From Cyclospora cayetanensis (taxonomy: Eukaryota > Apicomplexa > Conoidasida > Eucoccidiorida > Eimeriidae), in NCBI RefSeq assembly GCF_002999335.1, contig NW_020312750.1:114990-178989 (forward strand): DNA of 64,000 nucleotides, written 5' to 3'. Shown here in pieces: positions 46,701 to 60,148 of this stretch. Position 1 is the stretch's first letter, and every line of letters starts with the position of its first letter. The notes beneath the pieces were generated by a model. It did no database searches and had not been told where the DNA came from. It saw nothing but the letters and a program-made list of their open reading frames with translations. The position numbers were made by a program, and so were the translations under genes.

Positions 46701-49700
46701 GTAAAAAAGGACCGCAAATCTGCAACAGGGCTTTCAGCGTAGATACACAGCGAGTGGCAGCGGTATCACGAGCAGCAGCAGCAGCCACGAAAACAAGCAC
46801 GCTAAAGCTCACCTCACGTGTCGGAAGCACATTAGGAACAGACGACAGCGACACACGGTTCTCGCTGCCGCTGCTGCTAGCGCAAGCATCCGCTAGCAAC
46901 ACCTGCATTACATCCGGCGTCTGCAGCAGCACATTTCTAAGTGCCTGGCAATCGGAGATGACAAAAGGACGGCCTAGCAGTCGTACTGTTGCTTCCTGCA
47001 AAGTCAAAACAAAACAGGATTGCAGCTGCTGCAGCTGGATTCACAGACGCTGGTGCGTCTGGGGAAGCCTTCATGCAGCTGAGGGTGCAACTGCCTCTGC
47101 GCTATTGATGCTGGTTTCGGTGTGGCTGGTTCAGGCCTCACCTGCAGAAGTCGCAAGCAGTGCGCCCCTCTATTCAACAACTGTTGCAAAGGGTGCAGCA
47201 ACAATGGAAATCCTTGCTGCTGCATGCGGAGGAGGGGAAGAGAGAGGGGGCACTCAAGGTTTCTGTAGGCCTCTAACAATCCCCTGTCTTCAAGATGCTC
47301 ACCCATAACCTGTAACGAGCAGAGGCGGCAGCATCGAACCCGGAGCATCACGTGCAGTGTATTGCCCACTGTCAATACACCCTGCCGTTCAGAAGGGTGC
47401 CCGTAAGAAGAAACAGCAAAAGGAAACGGCCAGCGGTCATTTACATCTTGTTGCCGCTGCTCTTGTAGATCTTTGTGTGGAGCTAAATGGATTATGCATG
47501 CACACTTACTGCCAGGAGACAAAGCATACAAAACGCCTCCCAACTGGCTGCTGCTGCGAGGGGCAGCAATCGCTTCTGGCCACTGCTGCTCCCGAGGCTG
47601 CTGCTCTTGAAATTTCTCTGACTCCTGCGGCTGCTGGTGCTGCTGCTGTGAGTTGTAACGCGCAGCTTGTACAGAGAGCACCAATCCTGAATAGAAAAAG
47701 GAAGCGTATTATTATCAGCAGCAGCAGAACCACCATCTCCACCATCCAGATCAGCTGAGGCAGCAGCTGAGGCTGCTACCGGTGCTGTCGCAGCTGCTGT
47801 TGCCGCCATCGCGTGTGGGTCTGTTGACTCCAATGCTTCATACATTCCATCTGTGCATTCAGCAGCTCTGCTGGCAGCGGCATGGGTATGCAGTTTCCCT
47901 CGTTGCAGCAACATTGCATGCGGCAGCTTGGGGTCCATGAGTTTGACGTTGCTGCTGCGCAGACACCCGAGAAGGCGGGGGAGCCCTTCCCACTCAGCTG
48001 CGTCTGCAACAACCAGGCAATGCCTCCTTTCTCCTAGCCAGCTCTCTACAGCATGAGGAAGCCTCGACCTCCTACATTCGTCGCTTGTATCTCTGCTGGC
48101 GCCGGCGGACTGCTGCAGAGGGACGAAGAAACATCCGTCACGGGGAGACACCAGCAGCAACGCGACAGGAGCCGCTTCTGCTGATGCCAACGCCTCCACC
48201 GATACAGCTGCTTGTGCCTCACTTCGCTCAGGAGAGACGTCTTTTGCTGCAGCCTCGAGCTGCCGACTGCGCGCCGCAGGAGAGCCATACGGCATCGCCT
48301 CCTCGCAGCTGCAGCTGCTGCTGCTTGTTTCAGTAACCCCACTGCTGCAGCTCTCGACGGAGCTGCATCGGCCACCAGCCTGCCTCCTGTCTCGCCTTCT
48401 TCCTGCAGGTGCCGCAGCAGCACCCTTTGCAGGAGCAGCTTCAGGTTCGCTCCATATAACGCATGCAGCAAAAACAAGAGACCGGCGGAGTGCTGCTCCC
48501 AGACGTTCGGCGGTTCTGCCATCGCTGCAGTCCTGAAACTCCAACAGAGCTTCATCGATGGAGATACACAGACTGTCGCTCTCATACTGCGTCCTTATCG
48601 ATCCCGTTGCTGCCTCGAAAGCTGCAGCAACCACGGGAGACGATGGTGCTTCTGCCCGTACGGGTGATCCGGCGCCACGCGGATCTGCAGCAGCATTCTT
48701 GCGAGGAATCTCTCCAAGAGGCCCCTCCAGGACTGCCGTGCTGCAGAGACTCCACAAGGAAGGCCAGGGTAACCGGCGCAAGCTCTGAAAGTGCTTGTTC
48801 TGCGCTTGCGACTGCTTGTCTGTGGCCGCTTTGTGCCGCTCCGGATAGGCCATAGCCTCAGCAAGACGCTTTCGCCGTTGCTGCTGCTGCTCTTTGCGTT
48901 GGTGCTGCTGTGCAGGCTTGTCTTGGTGCTCGGGGGGCACCAAGATACCGCTTTTGGGGGGTCCTACTGAAGCTAGTGATATGCAGGTATCCTGTGCGGC
49001 GTTTTCCCATGGCATTTCCTGCTTTTCTCGCTGCACAGGTTGCGTCACAACGAGAGAGTTCTGCTGCTGGTGCTGAGCGGAATGAAAATGCGACTGCAGT
49101 TTCACCTGCTGCAGCTGGAAGTCTTCGGGGATCCCAGAAAAATGCTGCCGCTGCCGTTCATTGCATTTCCCCTCCTGCTGCTCAACTCGCTGGAACTGCT
49201 GTTGTTGCTGCCCGCGTGGTTGCTCACGCATGCATGCATGCGCACGCTGCAGCTGGGGGGGCACCTGCTGCTGTCTCAGCTGCTGGTGTCGCTGTGCGTG
49301 CTGCGCTTGCTGCTGCTCCAGTAGCTGCAAAGCCTCCTGCGGCTTCGTTGCCTGCGGCAAACACGCATCGCATACCTTGAGGCCGAAAACTCCAGCAACA
49401 AAGACACGAAAAGCACTTGTCAACGCCGCGGTAGAAGCAGCTGTATCAAACAGCGCAAGGCCAACAATGGCGAGTCACAAAAGCGCTGCAGTGTAGTGTG
49501 AAAGCCAGAAACAGTAGAGGCCTAGGCTGCAAGCGTCTTCCCACGCCCCCCTCTCCCCGTCCCTCAGAAAGGAGTAGCAACCTCCATGACGACTTGGAAA
49601 GAGCAGCAAGACATTTTTGCCTTATTCCGAGGCGCAGACCACAAACAAAGGCGGATGAAGAAGGGAGAAAAGAATAAGACAGCAGCCCTTACGCGTCTTC

Positions 49701-52700
49701 TGCAGTACTTTCTGAGTCCCTTGCGGATCTTCCGTGTAAGGTCTGCAGCTGCCTGATTTGCATGCAACACTATGTGCTGCAGCGTCGAGCAGCGCAAGTG
49801 CACTGCCAGCACACGCAAAAGCTTCTGCGGTGGCACTGCGGCAAGCTGTTGGGGTGTACGGACGTTAAGGTACTGCCGCAGCATCCGGGCAATAGGCAGA
49901 GAAATGCCATCGACCTGCAACAGCTCGAGCATTTGCTGCTGCTCGGGAGCTTCGTGCAGCAGCAGTCGCTGTCGCAGCTGTAGCAGCAGAGTTGAGACGA
50001 TCCAATGCCCCAGTCTGTTGCAGAGGGATGCAATCAGGGACGCGTTGAGCAGCGCCTGTTGCTGCAGCTGCTGCACGAGAGACTCTTCCCACCTAAAGCT
50101 CTTCGCCACGTGCTGCACCGGAACGCCTCGTAACAGAGACACCAGAGCCAGTGTCGCACGAAGACGCACAAAAGCAAAGGGGCTGTTGAGGGCCCAATGT
50201 GGGGAAGCGTCAGAAGGCGGCGCTTCTCGATGGCGATCCTTAAGGCGACTTCCTCCCAAGGAAGACTTCTTTGGAGAGGCATGCGGTGTGGTCTCAAGGA
50301 GCACTACGTTCTCTGCTGCTTCTGCTGGCTGCTGCCCCTGAGGAAGTTGGTGCGACTGCTGCTCTCGCAGGCGCCTAGACTGCTGTGCTTGTTTTGCTTC
50401 CCTAGGTGTGGCTATCACACTGGGGAGAGAAGACGAGGCGTAAGTAGGCCTTGGAAGCAGCATGAACTCTCGGAGCTGCTGCAGTCCGACTCCCATGTGA
50501 TCCAAAGCAAGTCGTTCGGAGGGTTGCATGCGCAGCAGCGTTCTTTCGAGGTGCCTTAGGTCGTCAGCTGTGAGCGCAGCGCCGGCAGCCGCTGTTTCTC
50601 CTCCTTTTCCCTCTGCCGCACCCTGAGGAAGCGGCAGGGTAGGAGCCACCAAGTAGACCAAGGGGATATCGTCGTGCAGCGCTAGTCTGCTACTTGCAGC
50701 AGCGACACACGCGCAAGCCGCTGCACCATCCTCCGGGGAGAGAGCAACCGAGGCAATGGCTCGTCCTTTCGCCGTCGCCTCGTAGTGCCCAGCAGCGAAT
50801 CTCACAAGACCCAGGCGCAGCAACACAGCCACTGCCTGCACTATTTCTCGCTGCACGATTTCAGACAGCTGATGGTCTCTGCGCTCCGGTGCTGCTCGCG
50901 ACGTCTCAACCTGCGCCTCCAGTCTGAGGCGGTGCTGCAGTACCAAAAAGGTACAGCATGCAAGCAAAGCGAGCTCTGTGTTGCTGCCGCTGCAGCGCAA
51001 GGCTCCGCTGCTGCAGCTAAGGGCACCAAGAATGAGACGCTGCAACCCCTGCCGCTCTCCCCCCAAAGCACTTTGCACCGAGGGAGGCCCCTGGAGCAGC
51101 AGCTCCTTCACTCTCTCGACTTCCGACGCCTTGCAAAGGACGATTGCACGACCCCCCTTCTGCTGCTGCTGGCTCTGCAATCGAGACTTGTCTTGCATGC
51201 GACCTGCTCGACCTGCCATCTGCTTGTAGTGGGCGGCATCAAGGAAGCCGCTGCCCACATGTGGGGAGTCGAAGAGGACGGAACTGACAGACATCATTGC
51301 GGCACAGGATTCTCTGGAGAAGCACACTTGCAGCACCAGGCACCACAGCACCCTCATGGGTGTACGGAAAGGCCCCTCCCTCCCTCTTCGAGAGCATTCA
51401 AGCGAGCAGCAAGAAACGCGTCCAGCAGCGGCAGAAGGTGCAGGCATGCATAGGCTACGCGAGGGGAGAGTAGTCCGCAACTAGAAAGACACGTCGAACC
51501 GCCAAATGCCTCCCTGCAAAGGCGCCAGCAGCAGCACGCGCAGCAGCAGCCCACCAACGCCTGACAAGGGAAAAGACGCTGCTTTCTATCGTGCGTGTTG
51601 CAACGACGAAGACAACGGCAGCAGCAGCAGCAGCAGCTTACTCGCAAGGAAAGTTGACTCCCGCAGCGAGGGTGGAAGTAGCCGTAAGAACCTTTACAAG
51701 GCCCTCCTTAAAGAAAGATACCGCCAGTCGCTTCTCTTCAACCGTGAGCGCAGCATGATGTATGGAGACTCCAGAAGCGGCAGCAAAGGCCACTGTGCTT
51801 TTGATGGTGCCCCCCTGAAGCACCGCCACGTTGTTGATACGACGCATGCGTAAATCTGCTGCAGCCGCAGAAAGAAAGCCATGCTGCTCTTTTGGATGCT
51901 GAGGCATCCGAATGCGCTGCTGCAGGAGGGGCATTACGTAATCCGCGACAAGCAGCGCCACAGCCTCCGCTGCAGCTTTGCTGCGACAGAAGATAAGAAC
52001 GCTATCGTCTTGCAGCAGCAGCAGGAGCAGCACCCGCAACAAGGGTTCTCGTGCGGCAGCAGAGGCCACCAACGGTCGAGACAGTTCAGCTTGCACCTTG
52101 TAATGTGGATTTTGCCACTCTTGTTGCTTTTCGCCCTGTCGGTGAAGCAGATGCGGAAGCAGCGGTGTCAAAGGCGATGGCAGAGTGACTTCTTGCCACG
52201 GCTGCTCCGTGTTTATATTCGCAGGAGCAGCAGCCGATTTCACGAAAAGGCGCACTTGGGCTTTACTCTTTGATGCCGTAGGCTCCCTCGCTGCCTTGCC
52301 ATGAGCCTTCGCACGAACAGCAGCCTTAATGGCAGGTGCGTAGCTGCAGCAGTAGGCTTCTTGCAGAGGCAGGGGGCGCTGCTCGCTGGAGTAAACCGCT
52401 GCGGAGAGCCACGAAGCAACTTCTGACAAATTGCTGAGTGTGGCAGACATTCCGACAACCTGGATGGGAAGCAGATGCGTCAGCTGCTCTTGTTTCGGTT
52501 CCAGGAGGCCTTGTTTGAGCTGCTGCTGGTGCAGCCGCAGTTTTATATTGGAATACACAATGCGCGAGAGGAGGCATTCGATCAGAGCGCCTCGTGTGGG
52601 GTCGCCTAGCGCGTGCAGCTCATCTACGACGACCAACCCCACGCGCTTCAGCAGCAAGGCCTTTTCCGCTAGATGCTGCAGCAACGCTCCTGCCTTCTCG

Positions 52701-54217
52701 ATGGTGCAGAAAGCAATATCGAATGCTGCCGGATCATCGGCTGCGGTGTCTATTGCGGGTGTGCCTTTGCTGCAGTGGTGCAACGCAATGACCTTTATCG
52801 GCAGCGAGGCAGCGGCAAATAGACGCTGCAGCTTCTGCTGCTGCTCTTCTATCAAAGACACGAACGGGAGCACTACAATGACTCTTCTAGGGGGAACTGC
52901 ATCTCCCGCCGATCCGTCTGATACTTGCGGCGAGCTTAACAGCGACTTGCCGACCTCCTCTGCAGTAGCCGCTGGAGTTGCACGGGGGGCAGTAGGCCAA
53001 CTCAGCTGTCGCGGCTGCTCTTGATACTCGAGCTCCTTCTGCTGAGTGTCACGAGGCGGCAAACGCAGCAAGCCGAAGATGTGACGCAGCATCAACACCT
53101 CGCTGACGAGCGTCTTGCCTGCTCCTGTAGGAGCTGAATACACCAGATTCAACGATCCATCTAAGATTCGCTGCGACTCAGCAGCCAATGCAGCCTTGGC
53201 CCCCCAACGCAACGCGATGCCTGCCGCAACAGCTGCTGCACTTGCTGCTGATGAGGCATCACCTCTCTCGCTAGCTCCGCTTTCTGCTGCCTCCGAGGCT
53301 GCTGATGACTGTGCTGCATCCTCACCCAGACATGAAGAAGCGCCATTGCCACCAGTAGGGGAACGCGAGACGAGGAGGCAGTCCCTTTGCCAAGGAAGGA
53401 GGCAAGTAACTTCTCGTGTCTCTCGCATGGCTTCGATAAGCTGTCGAATAGGGACGAAAACATCCAAATTCAAGCCTCCTCGTGCATCTTCGGCGGCAGT
53501 CGTAGCGCCTACGGCCTGGAGAGCTTCTGCCGACACTTGCTGCTGCTGCTGCTGCTCCAGATGCGCATTTAGTTGCTGCTGGCAGCAGTGCCGTTGCAGT
53601 CGCGTGGAGGGAGAGTTCGCTCTTTGTTCAGCATGCAGAGAGTCGTTCACTTGTTGCTTACGCGGTGATTGCGGTTGGAGGGGCGGCCGCAATTGCCGCT
53701 GCAGCAGGCTGCTCTGCTGCGAATTCAGTTGGAGGCTTATTAGCTCTCTCTGCCATCCAGCATGTGCCGTCCCCCGCTGCGCGCTGCCTGGGGGAAAACG
53801 CTCTAACTGCGGAGAGCCTTGCTGCTGTTGCTGCTGCAAACTGTGATCTTGGTGTGAGCCATATTGCTCCTCCTGCTGCAGCAGAGCTACTACTGCGTCC
53901 TGCTGTTGGTCTCGCCGCTGATGCTGACATTTCGGTATCTGCGGAGAGGCGTCCGCTGCCTGCCAGCTCTTCGCTTCATTCGCTCTGCGTTTCCGCTCTA
54001 CTTCGGTGTGTAATAAAAGGCAGCTCGGCGGAACAGCCTGAGGATACTGCTGCCTTGCTTGCTGCTGCAGCTGAAGGGGCCGCATTGAAGAAGGCCTCTG
54101 CAGGGATGGCACTTGATCCTGCTCCAGGATAGACATGCGCCCTTTGCCTGCCTGTGGCTGCTCTGACTCGCTCCGACTTTGCGGATGTCGTTCCTGCGGC
54201 AGCGACTTCTGCTGCAC
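43740..54217 (-). CDS. POLQ: DNA polymerase theta-like helicase-polymerase
   Basis: Exons in reading order: from about 54217 (5' limit unresolved) to 51642, 51313-49693, 49351-47743, 47686-47445, 47309-47142, 46995-46818, 46291-45576, 45417-45237, 45079-44905, 44331-44089 and 43848-43740. All introns are GT-AG and phases close, giving about 2,570 residues, close to the usual length of this family. The first two exons hold a Gln-rich N-terminus and an SF2 helicase: LLPWQRDCLL, SAPTGAGKT (Walker A), VVDELHALGD (DELH box), GMSATLSN, QMAGRAGR, then a helix-hairpin-helix-like LLQVDGISLPIARML. Exon 3 is a Gln/Ala-rich linker. The rest is a family-A polymerase: DPKLPHAMLL, YRNLECPLSLPLLRM, ATVRLLGRPFVI, KPSTDTILQLL, SSATGT, motif A VAVELQHIELRVVAHLS, motif C LLLRDGFLVEA, end VRFRWGRTWGDL. 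Family role: microhomology-mediated end joining. Catalytic motifs are altered (see findings), so synthesis is doubtful. First in-frame ATG is at 54136; an upstream exon is likely. Confidence 0.9.
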
Positions 54218-55296
54218 CTGCAGCAGATAGGATGGCTGCTGGGTTGAGTGGGGGTCTGGGAAGGCGTCGATGATGCGTTCTGACGCAAAATGCGCTTGCG
54301 TTCTTCTTGTTCGTGCTCCTGATTGGACTGACTGGGATCATAATCCTCGCTGCAAACTCGCGGCTGCCCAGCGGCTTGCTTCTCGGATGCGGCAAAGGCT
54401 ATCCAGGCTTGTCCTCCGGCTGCTGCCGGTGCAGCAACAGGTTCCGCTGCTGCTGCGACACTCCACGCCTCTGACGCAGAAGCCTCATGCTGGGCTGTCA
54501 GACTGTACGTTCGGGCGCTGCGGCATGTCGGGGATCATTACTCGCAGGTGCCAGGAGAAACTGCTGCCGCCTCAGCGTGTGACTGGGCAGCAGGAACAAC
54601 AGCAGCTGCTGCTGAGCTGTTCCCTAGCGTCGCCATTGAGGGACTGGTTTCGAGTGGAGAGGGCACACAGATCTGGTGCAGCCGTGTTGCTGCTTTTCCA
54701 GCCCTTCTCGCCGATGCAAGACGTCGCTCTGCTATGTTTCTATGGTCAGCATTACAGTGCACGACTTTTCGTCATGCTTTTTGCGGTCCTCGTACTGCTG
54801 AGTCCTCATACTGCTGCCGACAGCTCTGCATGCGCAAGCCAGCTGCCGCCGACTGCAGGAGCAGCGACGGCGTGATTCGGGATTCTTTTGCCTTCTTTTA
54901 GGCGTATTTTGCCCTTTTTACAGTTATTTACTGCCATAACATAGCTGCAGCTGCTTGCTGGACGGCATTAGGCGCCTTGATGGCCCCACAACCGTTGCTT
55001 TGTGTGTTGCGGCTGCTGCTGTGTGGTCTCGAAGAGCAGGCGTGTGCATCACGATAGCATTTTTGAAAGCCGCTTTCTTTGCGGGTGTCACTACTCCACA
55101 ATTCCCAAGGGTAGCAGCCCCTTGAGACTCCCGCACCTTCCCACGTTATTGCACCAGCTGCAGCGCCGCAGCAAAGACACAGCTGTTCTATGATGCACCC
55201 AGAGAGCCCTTATAGAGCTGCAGGATGCTGACTACAGAGTAGCGCATAGTAGACAGCTTCTTGCTGCAGCAATCGCCTGCTGCATCAGGAGATACC
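54218..55296. other. Shared upstream region of divergent POLQ-like and ASH2-like genes
   Basis: The two genes are transcribed away from each other from here, so promoters for both should lie in this ~1 kb. The POLQ-like reading frame stays open without ATG up to about 54330, so its true first exon probably lies here; a minus-strand frame at 54538-54762 with several ATGs is a candidate. No motif could be assigned. Confidence 0.4.
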
Positions 55297-55985
55297 ATGT
55301 GGCCCTCAAACCAGCAGCTTCGCAGCGCAGTCCGCGAGGAGGAAACTCCCAAAGCGCAGCTTGCGACTCCTCCGCCGTCAGATGCTCAGGAGGAGGATCG
55401 AAGTTATGATAATGATGGTGACAATGGGCGTCTTCCATCGCCTCCTGACTCGGGTTCGTCTCGCCCAGAAACCTCTCTAGGCCGGCAACTGCTCCTGCAG
55501 CAGCAGCGGCAGCAGCAAATATTGTTGTCGTACCAGCAGATCCTTGAATTGGTGCAACGCCAGCAGCAACAGCTGCTGCAGTGGCAAGAGCAGCAGCAGC
55601 AACAGCTCCAGGAGAATCAGCTCCCTTGGCTGTCAGACAGCCTGAGGGCCCTGCTGCCTCCGCATGTTCTGTCCTGGCTCTCAAGGGGTATTTCTTCGAA
55701 CGCAAGTAGCAAAAGAAGTCATTGGGGGGGGCAGAGCAGTCGGAAACTGGATGCAGAGGAGAACAAGGGGGGCTGGAACCTAACAGCAGCAGCCATTCAG
55801 CAGCTCGGAGCAGCCGCCCCTCGGCAGCACGCAGCAACGGGCACTGCGTCTCCCGATGCGGCTACTGCTGCAGCTGCCTCCACATTCAGTAAAGCGTCGG
55901 CGCATGCAGTATCTCTGTCCAGGTCAGACTCCTCTGGCCGCAAGAAACAGCAGCCACAACATGAGCAGCAGCAGCAGCAGCAGCC

Positions 55986-56017
<32 letters not shown>

Positions 56018-56048
56018 CCACCCCCCCTCGAGGCCGTGCTCGTTCTCG

Positions 56049-56080
<32 letters not shown>

Positions 56081-58762
56081 CTGCCGCTGCTGCACTGTCT
56101 CATCAGCAGACGCAGCAGCAGCAGCCTCTGGATGCGGAGGGCACCAACTGGCTGTTGCGTTGTGAAGGGCGGCGTCTGGGCTTGTGTATTCGCCGGGAGC
56201 ACGTAGAACACTCGTTAGATCCCCGTTACACTCACAACGTGAAGCTCTCTCAGGATAGGAGCACAGCGACTGGTAGGCCTCCCCCCGACACGCTTCCCCC
56301 TCTAAGTGCTGCTCCGGAGGCTCCAGGTGTATCTACGGTGATGCCGTGATGGGCTGGCCTTCTCGCGAGCAGTGCCCCGTTGGCAGTGTGTAGTGTCTGC
56401 GCCGAGTGCAGCTCCTCCCATCACCCCGTCTGTCTGCGCTTCCTGCCGTTGCTGCGTGGAGCCAATCGGCGGTACAGCTGCTGTTTTGGTGTGTCGCAGG
56501 AGGTCGCAACTGGGGGAGTTCTCTGTGCCGATGTTGCTGCAGTTGGGGATCCTTCTACTTCGAGGTAAAAGTGGGCCCTTTGGCGGCTCAAAACTGCGGG
56601 CCGGATCGTCAGGCGGCTTCTTGCCTCGCAGCGCAGGTTCCCGCTTTGGGAGTCAAAGGCTGGGGGACGTGCAAAACGATGCGAGACGTTGTCAGGGTAA
56701 GTAGCAGCGGAGGCGCCAGCTGCGTCTGCCTCTCACGCACTTCTCGCGATTCTCGAGCGACCCACAGAGACCCTATGCAGCGTGCTAGAACGTGCACCTC
56801 TGAGTCGCGGCTCGAGTGTCTGCCTTTCGCCTCCCCTCGCGCCAGCGCATGCATGCACAGCGAGCCGCTGAGGGGCTTGCGCTAGCTCGCTCCGGCAGTC
56901 TGGGCATCTGTGTTTGTTCGAAGTCGGGTTGCGCGGTCCGCCTCGGGGAGTATCTGGGCGTTGGCTTCCGAGCTTGCAGGGTGCGTGGATGCGCAGGAGT
57001 TCGGAGAGGAGTATGCCATCAGCGAGCACAACGCACTGGCGCCTTGTCTACGCGTCGGTTTCTGCTCCCGCCTCTCGCCTCCTAGGGCTCCTATTGGCTC
57101 GAACCCTTTCGGCTACGCCATTGGCTCCTACTGCGAGCTTCCGCACGGTCGAGAACGACGGCACCGGGAGCGATGTGCGTGCAGCTGCACGAGCTGCAAG
57201 GAATCCTGCAGCAGCAAGGGGGATCTCAGAGTTCCCGAAGGCGGAGGCGCTTTATTGGAGACAGTTCGGGGCGCACCGCGCCGCAGGGGCCTCTTCGTCG
57301 TAACTCGGGGTCGTCGAAAACGCCTGAAGCCTTCGCTGATTTCTTTCCCCCTCCAGGGCGCCACTGCTGCTGCTGACGGCGCCTCAGAAGCATCGAGGAT
57401 CGGAGGCAATGCTGGTGGAGACGCCTTGGAGGGGGGCCCCTCCTCCACGGATACCGATATGCGAGGCCCCCCCCCGCTGGGCAGTGCAGCAGAAGAGGAT
57501 CCTGCTGCTGCTGCCCTGGACGAAGCAGTGGCTGCCGCGGCAGGATCCTTGGCCGCAAACTCCAAAGGGGGAGGCTGTTGCGCCTGCGGATGCGCAGTGT
57601 GCGGGGGAGACAGCGATGAATATGCGGCTTCAGGCGTGCCCCCCCCCTTGCAAGAAGGCGACATTGTGGGGTGCTTTATTCATCTTCCAGGAAGGCCTCC
57701 GGTGGCGCTGGAGGATCCTCGAGGCAGAACCAACCTGTGGCCATTCTTACAGCAAGGTACATGTGCGTGCATCCGTAGGGAGCTGAAACCGCAACTTCGC
57801 GTGTCTTCGCTCTCTAGCACCCGCTACAGCTTCCGTTTGCCTACCGATCCAACCGGTGCTTCTGCTTTCGAACGGCACAGAGGGATTCTCGAACACACGA
57901 GACGGCCTACTGCTCGTGTTCGCTATCGTGTCCACGTTTCTCTCGCTTCGGTAGCGCTGTCTGCACGCATCTAGTGCTGCTGTGTAGACCTCTTCGGGCT
58001 TCAGAATGTGAAGTAGGAGCGCTTGCGCGCTTTTGCAGGGCTGCTGTGCGACGTTACACACGATTCAACGCTGCCTGAGGGAGTTCCGTATCCGAGCTCC
58101 TTTATTTCGTTCTCTGTTAATGGCCGCCTGTATCACCGAGCTCTCGGACCCCTCCTTTGCTGCGAACTCCACCCCGCTGTCTCGCTCTTCAATGGAGCCT
58201 CCGCTACCATCAATCTGGGACCACACTTCGCGTATCTCCCGGCAGCGCTTCAACGACACTTTAGGTATGTGCGACGGCCTTTAAAGGATTCTTCCGCTGC
58301 TGTGTTTTGCATGCTGATGCAATGTAGTGCGCGGTGCTCCCACGGGAGGAGAGCAGGGGGACTGCTGCAGGCAGGGGTCGGTGGTGGCATGCCCTGTGCA
58401 CAACTGGAGGGGCTGCTGTGTTTGCCGTTGCCGCGTGTAGACCAGCACAAGAGATGCTGACCTCCGTATACCCCTTGAAGCACGATCTTGTCAAGTTCTA
58501 TCTCCTGGCTGCGGATAGCTTGAGCGGCGCAGACGGCACGCAGGAAGGAGCAGAAGATGGCAAGCAGCATCCTAAGCGGTTGCGAACACTTGCCGAGGTA
58601 GAAGGGATGAAGGACGAGCCTCAAGAAGGCCCCATCCCCCTCCAGCAGCAGGGTCCCTTGCGCTTCGTGCCCTTTGATGAGGATACCCATCTCCGTAAAC
58701 TCAAGGCGGCAGCGCCACAGTTCCCTCCCAGTGCAGCTCCCGTTTCACAGCAGCAGAACTAG
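55297..58762 (+). CDS. ASH2: ASH2-like SPRY protein (H3K4 methyltransferase complex subunit)
   Basis: Start ATG at 55297 (ataccATGtgg). Supported exons: 55297-56272, one from about 56496, one covering roughly 56910-57756, 58039-58264 and 58441-58762 (stop). Phases close for the last three; boundaries between 56.5 and 57.0 kb are not resolved. The N-terminal ~300 residues are Gln/Ala/Ser-rich. The SPRY domain is split over several exons: VKLSQDRSTATG (cf. LSxDRxTVTG), SWGSFYFEVKV, RVGFCSRLSPP...PIGSNPFGYAIGSY, EGDIVGCFIHLPGR, SSFISFSVNGRLYHRA, HPAVSLFNGASATINLGPHF. These match the ASH2L core in order. An Ala/Gly/Cys-rich insert of about 150 residues interrupts the SPRY domain. The C-terminal exon is charged and ends in poly-Gln. 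No PHD or winged-helix N-terminus was seen. Family role: scaffold of COMPASS/MLL complexes, needed for H3K4 trimethylation. Confidence 0.85.
55960..56020 (+). repeat. CAG tract encoding poly-Gln in ASH2-like gene
   Basis: An almost uninterrupted cag run at about 55962-56014 encodes two blocks of Gln separated by a Pro. Other frames of the same tract make spurious Ser- and Ala-rich open frames on both strands. Confidence 0.85.
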
Positions 58763-60148
58763 CTTTGTAGCCTCCATTGACGGCACCCTGTAAGACGCAA
58801 GCTGCATCCAAAACAGGATAAAGGCAGGCCATCACCGCATGTTCAGGTAGCAGAACTGCGGCTTGGTCCCTGCCCCTACCGCTGCGCTTGCGGCGACAAT
58901 TCCGCTTGCGCGAGGGTGTGCACGAGCAAGCTGAGCAGGGCCTGAACGCGTCTCTTGGCTTAGCTGCATCTGCATGCAAAAACATGCCATTTGAGCCTGA
59001 ATAATACAACGGCATGGCAGCAACTGCATTTGCTGCTGACCATTGTGGGGCCTCAGATGTGACGGACTTTGTCGGTTTTTAGGCGCTTCATGAAATGCTC
59101 TCTTGTGCTGTTTCCATTTGGCTTCATTCCATGGTACGCGTTAGCCGTGAAAATCGAACTCTTCGCAGGGTGAGCTGCAGCTTCTAGCTGTGACAAAGTG
59201 CGTGCATATAATCGCGTGTAAGCACAGCTGCTCCGACAAAAAAGTGCAGCCATTTAAGCTCCTGAGCTACTTCCCATGTCGCTAGCCCGTATAAGTACAT
59301 CGCATGAATGCTTTTTAGGCCGCTACGATTCCACCAGTTGATTTTTCTTTGTATCACGGCGAGAGGCCACGATTTCAATAGTAGCAGCAGACAGCTATCA
59401 GTAGAGGACCACCTCATGGCGCATTTGGGGTGCCCTGTCTGCTTCTTTGGGCGGCGTCCCTAGAGCGGCACCTCTTCTAACCACAGGCCTGGTGCTACTT
59501 CTAAAGATTGATGCAACTTATAGACGGAAAGGCGAAACGCAGTAAGCTGCAGCTGGATGCTCAAGATCCATAGCCATTGAAAGCAGGTGTGAGGGACTAA
59601 AAACGGGTGGAGGTGTCTCGGAGGCAGCCAGGGGTACAAACACCACGAGGTCACGACTCTAAACTGTGTAGCGGCGGCAGTTGACCACAGTCAGAAAAAA
59701 AACCCAAATCTTTGGGCCTGGTGAGAAAGTTCGCAAGAAGTGACCATTCTCCAATGAGGAACAGAGCATGCTCGAGCCCAATGGCCCTCGGCAAAGGTAC
59801 TACTGAAGTCTTCTTTTGCATTTTTGAAGCGAGTTTAGAAGCTCTTCTACTTCGTCACTCTACCCGCCTATCATTATGTGGGCATCTTCTCGTTTATGCT
59901 CATTGGTTTAGAGTACCACCGTCTAGCGAGTGGGGCCAGGGGGCAAAAACAAAAATAGTACCACAATCCGGACCGAGGGAGACATGAAGTGCACATACAG
60001 AAGCACACAAAGACGATGATACAATCAGTCGAGTCCCAACTCCCCACAGTCCGTCAGAGATTTGTGATGGCATGGAGGTACCGTTGCTGCTACTGCAGGA
60101 GCCATTGCGAGGGGTGTTGCTGCGCGGAGCGATGGGCAGCAGCGAATG
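58763..60148. other. Convergent intergenic stretch, no supported gene
   Basis: The ASH2-like gene ends on + and ARL1 ends on -, so 3' UTRs of both should lie here. Only short frames without domains are seen. Confidence 0.4.

Noticed and set aside
54856..56206. Cys-rich, Ser-rich and Leu-rich frames over the ASH2 N-terminus, both strands
   Set aside because: Shadow frames of the CAG tract in the ASH2-like first exon.
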